Shown here piece by piece: positions 58,665 through 64,000 of a stretch of DNA of 64,000 nucleotides. This DNA comes from a virus. The position numbers were made by a program, and so were the translations under genes. Position 1 is the first letter of the stretch; the number at the start of each line of letters is the position of its first letter. The notes beneath the pieces are model-generated. The model saw only the letters and a program-made list of their open reading frames with translations, searched no databases and was not told where the DNA came from. The stretch spans positions 62,001 through 126,000 of the IMG/VR virus record IMGVR_UViG_3300035665_003403, one strand, 5' to 3'.

Positions 58665-60443
58665 TTACTTAAAACCACTAAATAACCACATATATTCACC
58701 ATTTGGGTCTTGCATATTTTTCTTTACTATTGGTGAAAAATTTGGTTTATTGGTCTTAACTTTTTGACCATTTTGAATTGTAACGAATCCACTTTTTTTA
58801 TTATCTTCTATAGTTATTTCATTTCTATTGTGTGTTAACCAAGCTTCCAACATTGCTTTGGATTTGCTTTCCAATTTTTGTAGATTCTTAAATGAGTGTT
58901 CATAAATCCATAGACCCATAGCGATTACCATCAAACAGTCATCATGTTGACCATCACGATGGTCAGCTCTACCATTTTTATAGATAAAACTTTTCATTTC
59001 ATTTGTAACTCTAACTGACCTAACATTAAATAAACGTTCTCTTATAACAAACTCTAAATGGGCAATCATTGGTGTTCTAACATTATTAAATGTGAACCCT
59101 GGAGTTTTATTCTCTTTATTAAAACTGGATAGTGTTTTATGATAATCCAATACTTTACCTGATTGAACATCATAATGTAATCTAGGGTATTTTAATTCTA
59201 ATAATCTAAGCACTGTTGCAACCCCCATACCACCAGTTATATCAACAATAACATATCCACCATACAAGCGTCCAAATTCATCAGCTAAGTCACCTAATTT
59301 ATCGGGTGGTATTCTACCTCTATATTCCATAACTTGTTCCATTGTTGTCATATCAAGAACTGAAAAAGCGGAATAATCTTCACTATCTCCACGACTAACA
59401 TCCACAGGAATCAAATATTGATGTCCTTCTTTAGGTAATTCCCAAATCCATATTTCCTCACCCCTGGTCATCAATGGTTCTTTCACATTGAATTTTTCTT
59501 GATATTCAATATCTTCTTCAGCGATAACGTTACCACCAGAACCCAAGAATGATACATCTAATTCTTGTGCGATAGCCTTAGGGTCATTATTCAATGTTTG
59601 ACACATTGCTCTATACCATGTTGATGTTGGTTTATACCCACTATCAATCATAACTTTATATGATTCTAACGTAAATTCAACCTCATTAATTATTTCATCA
59701 CCCTTTTTCCATTGTAAATCTTTGTTGTATCTAAGGTCTTCATACCATTTCATTTCAACAATATTATAACCGTTCTTCTTTTTATCTTTGGCTTGTTTAT
59801 AAGTTTCATAATAAAGTGGGTCTTGACCATTAGGTGTACTAATAAGAATTACAGCACCACCAGTACCTAAGCTAGTCATAGCTGCACCATACACTTCTTT
59901 ACCATTATCAATAAATGCTGCCTCATCCATTACTAAGTATGTTGGTGTAAATCCCCTTAAAGCATCTTTAGATGTCGCTACAGCCTTTATTCTGCTACCA
60001 TTGGGTAACATAATCTCTTTTTTAGATTCAGTGCTGTAAATGGCTTTTTTTTCATTTTCTTCACTACCATAAAATTCTGGTCCCCATAACCATCTTGGTA
60101 ATTGAGATACAAATGCTTTTATTTTAGACAAGAACTCAAAAGCCAATTCTTGTTTATTGGCAATGATTAGAATAGCTTCTGGGTTTTCTTTTGGGGCGAA
60201 GCCAGCTTTTATAGCTAAATAAGCAGCTGTGGTTGTACTAACCCCTGCTTGTCTTGGTTTGGTAACCAAGTTTCTATTGTGTGATTCATATGCGTAAATT
60301 ATTTCCTTTTGTCTTGGGAATAATTTAAACGGAACAATACCTTCTCTCGTTTTATCGAAAGTGGAAAAATAAGTTTCTATTACATAAATTGGGTTTACTA
60401 AGCACTTAGCAAATTCTGTTAATTGTTCTTTCCTAGTTAACAT
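58665..60443 (-). CDS. Terminase large subunit (gp17-like)
   Basis: This is a 592-residue packaging motor. ATPase domain: TKPRQAGVSTT (Walker A, residues 62-71) and TYLVMDEAAF (Walker B, about 168-177), with ILISTPNGQ as the coupling motif. RNase H-like nuclease: IPVDVSRGDSEDYSAFSVLD (Asp348), YVIVDITGG (Asp401) and DGQHDDCLMV (Asp501-502). It cuts concatemeric DNA and pumps it through the portal. It has a late-type box six bases upstream of its start region and no intein, unlike portal and protease. Confidence 0.97.
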   Translation of the reverse strand: MLTRKEQLTEFAKCLVNPIYVIETYFSTFDKTREGIVPFKLFPRQKEIIYAYESHNRNLVTKPRQAGVSTTTAAYLAIKAGFAPKENPEAILIIANKQELAFEFLSKIKAFVSQLPRWLWGPEFYGSEENEKKAIYSTESKKEIMLPNGSRIKAVATSKDALRGFTPTYLVMDEAAFIDNGKEVYGAAMTSLGTGGAVILISTPNGQDPLYYETYKQAKDKKKNGYNIVEMKWYEDLRYNKDLQWKKGDEIINEVEFTLESYKVMIDSGYKPTSTWYRAMCQTLNNDPKAIAQELDVSFLGSGGNVIAEEDIEYQEKFNVKEPLMTRGEEIWIWELPKEGHQYLIPVDVSRGDSEDYSAFSVLDMTTMEQVMEYRGRIPPDKLGDLADEFGRLYGGYVIVDITGGMGVATVLRLLELKYPRLHYDVQSGKVLDYHKTLSSFNKENKTPGFTFNNVRTPMIAHLEFVIRERLFNVRSVRVTNEMKSFIYKNGRADHRDGQHDDCLMVIAMGLWIYEHSFKNLQKLESKSKAMLEAWLTHNRNEITIEDNKKSGFVTIQNGQKVKTNKPNFSPIVKKNMQDPNGEYMWLFSGFK

Positions 60444-60448
60444 ATATT

Positions 60449-60457
60449 CATAAATAT
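60449..60457 (-). promoter_or_regulatory. Late-type promoter box (ATATTTATG)
   Basis: Minus-strand ATATTTATG, five bases before the terminase ATG at 60443, just past the terminator of the upstream gene. Confidence 0.45.
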
Positions 60458-60478
60458 ATCAAAAAGGGTTAAAAACAA

Positions 60479-60506
60479 AAAAACCGCCATTGTTGGCGGT
60501 TTTCAG
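60479..60506 (-). terminator. Rho-independent terminator
   Basis: ACCGCCA (60483..60489), loop TTGT, TGGCGGT (60494..60500), flanked by A and T runs. On the minus strand the stem is followed by T residues, so it ends transcription from 61177 before the terminase promoter. Confidence 0.9.
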
Positions 60507-60604
60507 TTGTGAATAACCATTGGTTAAAGACTAATAGATTTCTAAGTATCACGCACAGGTTATTACCTCACGTTGAGATGTGTGATATTTATTTACCTTT
60601 AACA
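60507..60604 (-). ncRNA. Structured 3' region, possible small RNA
   Basis: On the minus strand this 98-base stretch after the stop at 60605 contains AUCACACA / UGU-GC-GUGAU (an eight-pair closing helix with a two-base bulge), an internal CUCA-ACG-UGAG hairpin, AACC-AAU-GGUU and then the terminator hairpin. It is less AT-rich than other gaps and has no open reading frame. It may be a 3' UTR-derived small RNA or a processing or protection structure. Confidence 0.4.
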
Positions 60605-61177
60605 TTAAAATGGTCCGTCAATGAATTTTATGTTTTTTATATTATACAACCCATAACAAGTTCCATAATCACCTTTTTGATTTATGAAATCAGTATGGTA
60701 ATCACCAAAATACTTAAAGGAGTTATATCCAAGTTGTTTAATAAATTTCTGGTAATATTTGTTGTAATCCCAATTATATGTGTCAGAAATTTCTCCAAAC
60801 AAATCACCAAACTGAACATTTGGATAAAGTTTATCGTCAATATCTGATTCAATATTCATATTAAACATTTTGTTAAACAAATCCAAAAGTTTTTGTTGTT
60901 CATCACCACTTATTCTTTTATTCATATCTAAAATTGGTTCATCTAATTTAATTGAGAATTTACATATATATTTACCTAATTGTTGAGATATGTTTGGTGA
61001 TTCGGAAAAATATATGGCGTGACCAAATAGAGCAACATCATTAGCTTGCTCTAAACTAAAATCTGAGTTCATCATGTGTTCCAAACTATTACTTCTGTGA
61101 TAACATATAATTTCACCAGAGCCAATTTTTGATAGACCTTCTTTAATTACTTGCCTTATATAATTTTTTAAATCCAC
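60605..61177 (-). CDS. Phage protein, possibly ADP-ribosyltransferase-like
   Basis: This is a 190-residue protein. CYHRSNSLEHMMNSDFSLEQ and FGHAIYFSESPNISQQLGKY ICKFSIKL resemble the start of ADP-ribosyltransferase-fold proteins (a HR/H-x-S strand, then 'GhgiYFs'), and the end YGTCYGLYNIKNIKFIDGPF is also typical of such phage proteins, often found near head genes. A catalytic Glu cannot be assigned, so activity is doubtful. It follows the 398-residue gene by 13 bases. Confidence 0.55.
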   Translation of the reverse strand: MDLKNYIRQVIKEGLSKIGSGEIICYHRSNSLEHMMNSDFSLEQANDVALFGHAIYFSESPNISQQLGKYICKFSIKLDEPILDMNKRISGDEQQKLLDLFNKMFNMNIESDIDDKLYPNVQFGDLFGEISDTYNWDYNKYYQKFIKQLGYNSFKYFGDYHTDFINQKGDYGTCYGLYNIKNIKFIDGPF

Positions 61178-61190
61178 AAATCACTCCAAA

Positions 61191-62387
61191 TTATAAACTA
61201 TTCATCAAATCATCCCAATCATATCCTTCATCATCAGATTTATTACTATCAAAACCTAAATCTTCAGATAAATCATCACCCTCACTCATATCTTTTTTTA
61301 TTTCTTCAATAATTTGGTTGATTATTTTTTCACCAGCTTTTGTGTTTGCTAAAATTTCTTTCATTTTATAGTTGAAATCATCCACTGGTAAGCTAACCAA
61401 ATCAGAAAATATATGGTGCTTCAAATGAAAATCATCCGCTGGAATCATTTCTGTGATGCAACCCCATAATGCTGGTCCCAATCTCATATCCCAAATTTCA
61501 GCTTTAACAAAATCAGCCTTGTTTATAACATAATTTGCAATTGATTTTTTCTTTGGTAACCCATTAGCACCAATGATTTCCATAACCCCTTTTACCATTT
61601 CATGAATCAATACAGGAAAACTTGTTGCTTCAACACGAACAACGTTAGGTGCTGTTTCTTCTTCTGTAAATTCAACCTCAACCACTCCACCAGTCATAGC
61701 TTCATCTAAATTATTCATAATAAAATAAACGTAATCAGCGGTAGACATCAATTTTGCGTATAACCCTGGTAATCTAGGATTTAAAGATGTCAACTCATCA
61801 TCAACCATATGAAACATATGGTTACATTTTTTTGCTGAACCTTGAATCAATGCGTTAACAAAACGTCTTTTGTAGACTTCTTTGTTTGCAACCACCATTT
61901 CGTCATGATTTTTGAATTTCATTCCTTCAACTTCGGTTGGTTCCATATTCATATCCATACCACTTAAGCTAATCTTATCAATCAACTTAACATCAAATTT
62001 AATAATTGATTTATCAATATCAAATTCTTCATTAATCATATCAATGGCTAACTTAACCAATTCTTTATGATGTGGTTTCTCCAATTCGATTGTTTCAATC
62101 AATAATGGTATTACCATCTTAACAACATTCGTTGCATCAACATTTTCAATATCAAATGCTCTTTTGTATCGTTTAACAACATCAATAAATCTTTCGTTTA
62201 CAATCTTTTCATCGAAATTGATTTCATTTGATTCTGGAAACGCTGGGTGATTTCCCAATGAATGCTTTCGCTCCCTTAATTGTTTTTGAATTTCTGGGTG
62301 CATTCTTTCACGCATATTATCTGGGTATTTATAACCCTCAGTTAGATTTTTTTTTAAGGCCATCTTAGCCATAGATTTGTAATCCAT
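61191..62387 (-). CDS. Conserved phage protein, probable virion or packaging-associated
   Basis: This is a 398-residue, mainly helical protein (MDYKSMAKMALKKNLTEGYK). SFPVLIHEMVKGVMEIIGAN contains an HEMVKG segment that looks like the start of a zinc-peptidase helix but lacks the HExxH second His. The acidic C-terminus (SDDEGYDWDDLMNSL) is distinctive. I recall similar proteins beside terminases of environmental T4-like phages, without known function. It overlaps its upstream neighbour by one base. Confidence 0.65.
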   Translation of the reverse strand: MDYKSMAKMALKKNLTEGYKYPDNMRERMHPEIQKQLRERKHSLGNHPAFPESNEINFDEKIVNERFIDVVKRYKRAFDIENVDATNVVKMVIPLLIETIELEKPHHKELVKLAIDMINEEFDIDKSIIKFDVKLIDKISLSGMDMNMEPTEVEGMKFKNHDEMVVANKEVYKRRFVNALIQGSAKKCNHMFHMVDDELTSLNPRLPGLYAKLMSTADYVYFIMNNLDEAMTGGVVEVEFTEEETAPNVVRVEATSFPVLIHEMVKGVMEIIGANGLPKKKSIANYVINKADFVKAEIWDMRLGPALWGCITEMIPADDFHLKHHIFSDLVSLPVDDFNYKMKEILANTKAGEKIINQIIEEIKKDMSEGDDLSEDLGFDSNKSDDEGYDWDDLMNSL

Positions 62388-63334
62388 TATTTCCTTAAGT
62401 CTTTAATTTTAATTACTCTTTTCACCAAATTGTTTGTTATTTCCTTATCCAAAGTGTTTTTTTTGATTATAACACCTTCAGCTATACCTGTACTATCTGT
62501 TTTAGCAACGTCTTTAAATTGAGTAATGATACCACTTAATTTTTGTAATGGAACACCAATTTCATTTGCCATTGTAGTTAAAAATTGGGCTTGTTCCAAA
62601 GGTTTATCTAATTTTGCTAAGTAACTACCAAATTTATTCTTAATCAAAGTTACTAATTTTTTAGTGTCACTTTGCAACTTGTTAACATTAACACCATCAA
62701 CTTCAACATCAGCTTCATTTAATTCATCAGTTTTGAAATAATCACCTACTCTGAATCTTTTTAACTCTTTGATACCCATATAATCCTCTTCACCAGGTAC
62801 CAATTTAATACCAGATTTAATCATTTCTTTTAAATTTCTAAATTTGGATGTAACCTCACCAGTTTTTATATTGACAAAAAAATGTCTGAATCCAACTAAG
62901 TCTTTTAAGTTTACAAAATCACTAAAATTTTGTTTATCGAAATGTTTTAATTCTTCACCATTATAATCATAATCATCAGTTATTTCTTCCTTCTTGCCAA
63001 CACCATTTTGAAATGTATCAATATCGTAGATTATGTTGTTTCCATCATCTTCATAAGACATAACACCTAATACAACCTCACCTTGATTATTTGTTGCTCT
63101 AACGACTCTATATCGTTTTCCATTTAATTCAAATGGTTCTTTAACTTTACCTGTTGAGTTATCAATTACATTTGACAAATATGTTAACCCACTATCAACT
63201 CCAATTGGTGTTGATTCGTCAACAACATTAATCTTAACTCCTTTTAATTGAGTAAAATCCCCCTTCATAGATTGAAAGTCTTGTTTTTTGACGTTGATGA
63301 TTGTTTTATCTTTATCTTGGTTATCTGTTTGCAT
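62387..63334 (-). CDS. Conserved phage protein, probable virion component
   Basis: This is a 315-residue protein (MQTDNQDKDKTIINVKKQDF). The middle region FRHFFVNIKTGEVTSKFRNL and KRYRVVRATNNQGEVVLGVM is beta-rich, and the C-terminus is helical with KIKDLRK at the end. No family recognised. It lies in a chain of overlapping genes (14 bases with 63321..63758) leading to the packaging genes. Confidence 0.6.
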   Translation of the reverse strand: MQTDNQDKDKTIINVKKQDFQSMKGDFTQLKGVKINVVDESTPIGVDSGLTYLSNVIDNSTGKVKEPFELNGKRYRVVRATNNQGEVVLGVMSYEDDGNNIIYDIDTFQNGVGKKEEITDDYDYNGEELKHFDKQNFSDFVNLKDLVGFRHFFVNIKTGEVTSKFRNLKEMIKSGIKLVPGEEDYMGIKELKRFRVGDYFKTDELNEADVEVDGVNVNKLQSDTKKLVTLIKNKFGSYLAKLDKPLEQAQFLTTMANEIGVPLQKLSGIITQFKDVAKTDSTGIAEGVIIKKNTLDKEITNNLVKRVIKIKDLRK

Positions 63335-63758
63335 CGTACTTTAATTCTTTATGTTTTTCCTTATAATCATAAATATAGTTAAGCTTGAACTCTCTTGAAT
63401 ATAATTTAGCTTCAACACTTTCTAATGTCTCACCAAATGCAAATATAACCCTATTTTCAGGGTACTCAATATATTCATCTAAGTTCTCCCATGCTAATGA
63501 AATAACTCCATCAACAGCATCCCACACAGAAAAATTCGTGCTTTCTTGGATTACATCCAATACTAAATCACCTTCAAATTTACCAACTTTTTTTATGAAT
63601 CTATTTTTAGGTGGTAACGGTCTTCCAGCGGCTGGATATGAATCCCAATCTGGACCATCAATATCTTTTATAGTATCAGAAAATATAAACTCATAGATGT
63701 TCTTATTATTAAAATCAGAACCCAATGAATTAACATATATTAGAAATAATTTGTCCAT
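63321..63758 (-). CDS. Conserved phage protein
   Basis: This is a 145-residue protein. YEFIFSDTIKDIDGPDWDSY PAAGRPLPP and SVWDAVDGVISLAWENLDEY are conserved-looking signatures that I recall from T4-like phages as an uncharacterised family in the packaging/neck neighbourhood. Its ATG overlaps the upstream stop (TAATG). Confidence 0.65.
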   Translation of the reverse strand: MDKLFLIYVNSLGSDFNNKNIYEFIFSDTIKDIDGPDWDSYPAAGRPLPPKNRFIKKVGKFEGDLVLDVIQESTNFSVWDAVDGVISLAWENLDEYIEYPENRVIFAFGETLESVEAKLYSREFKLNYIYDYKEKHKELKYDANR

Positions 63759-64000
63759 TAAGCAATGTACATATTTAACTCATACTTTGTAGGCATACCA
63801 TAAACTTGAATATTCAATTTTTGTTTAACTACTTTACCATTTTTGTACAAATCTAAAGAGTATTTGTTTGTAACACCTTCATTAGGTTTAGCTGGGCCTG
63901 TGGAAATTTGTCTAAACCAATCCCCCTCATCAATAGTGTAACCTTTAGATGTTGCATATTTTTCAGCTTCATGAACCGCACTAGTGAAACTATCATGGTA
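63758..64000 (-). CDS. Conserved phage protein, 5' part cut by window edge
   Basis: The last 80 residues are visible: YHDSFTSAVHEAEKYATSKG, then YTIDEGDWFRQISTGPAKPN, and an ending of PTKYELNMYIA. The 'DEGDWFRQISTGP' and 'ELNMYI' pattern occurs in an uncharacterised T4-like phage family as I recall it. Start and full length are outside the window. Confidence 0.65.
   Translation of the reverse strand, partial: YHDSFTSAVHEAEKYATSKGYTIDEGDWFRQISTGPAKPNEGVTNKYSLDLYKNGKVVKQKLNIQVYGMPTKYELNMYIA

Noticed and set aside
61191-62387. Zinc metallopeptidase (HEMVKG segment)
   Set aside because: The HExxH motif is incomplete, with no second His at the required position.
1-64000. tRNA and rRNA genes
   Set aside because: No cloverleaf-like GC-rich segment with the expected conserved arms was recognised in any gap; gaps are short and AT-rich.

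Overview
The window looks like about 64 kb of a large, AT-rich, T4-like contractile-tailed phage (Caudoviricetes). T4-type homologues can be read directly from the translations: large terminase (gp17), portal (gp20), prohead protease (gp21), scaffold (gp22), major capsid protein (gp23), family B DNA polymerase (gp43), a gp5-like baseplate OB-fold protein, a probable late sigma factor (gp55-like), a probable neck protein (gp13-like) and PhoH. The host is probably a member of the Bacteroidota: there are few Shine-Dalgarno sequences, and several promoters fit the TTG / TAnnTTTG type of that phylum, some with an exact 20-base spacer. No host genes, rRNA, tRNA or CRISPR array were seen, and there is no gene-free stretch longer than about 175 bases.

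Layout. 0-14 kb: tail and neck proteins, an SNF2-type helicase, glutaredoxin, DNA polymerase, and a minus-strand fibre group that includes a YadA-like trimeric fibre. 14.4-19.5 kb: a glycosyltransferase with an odd 5' end, then small metabolic or host-manipulation genes (lipoprotein, HD-like protein, dUTPase, 2H phosphoesterase, hotdog thioesterase, SET domain). 19.5-30.9 kb: a run of glycosyltransferases and methyltransferases including two GT11 fucosyltransferase-like genes; its right half is visibly more AT-rich. 31-36 kb: PhoH, two more glycosyltransferases and the sigma factor. 36-43 kb: baseplate and tail genes interrupted by an antisense RHH-HNH unit. 43-64 kb, minus strand: ADP-ribosyltransferase-like and ParB-like genes, a Vsr-type endonuclease, the head module (gp23, gp22, gp21, gp20, gp17) and a small membrane/lipoprotein group that may be the lysis cassette.

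Most notable points. (1) The glycosyltransferase at 14476 has an in-frame UGA between two identical AGC codons, right after a 60-nt GC-rich stem-loop with codon use unlike the rest of the phage. Hopping AGC to AGC would restore a family-like N-terminus, so this is a candidate for programmed translational bypassing. (2) Portal and prohead protease each carry a full LAGLIDADG-type intein; the protease intein sits two residues before the catalytic His. (3) A repeated ATATTTAT box lies just upstream of many late genes, always in gene-sense orientation, and may be the late promoter read by the gp55-like factor. (4) The DNA polymerase ends in a 12-bp tandem repeat that inserts four-residue units before a possible clamp-binding tail.
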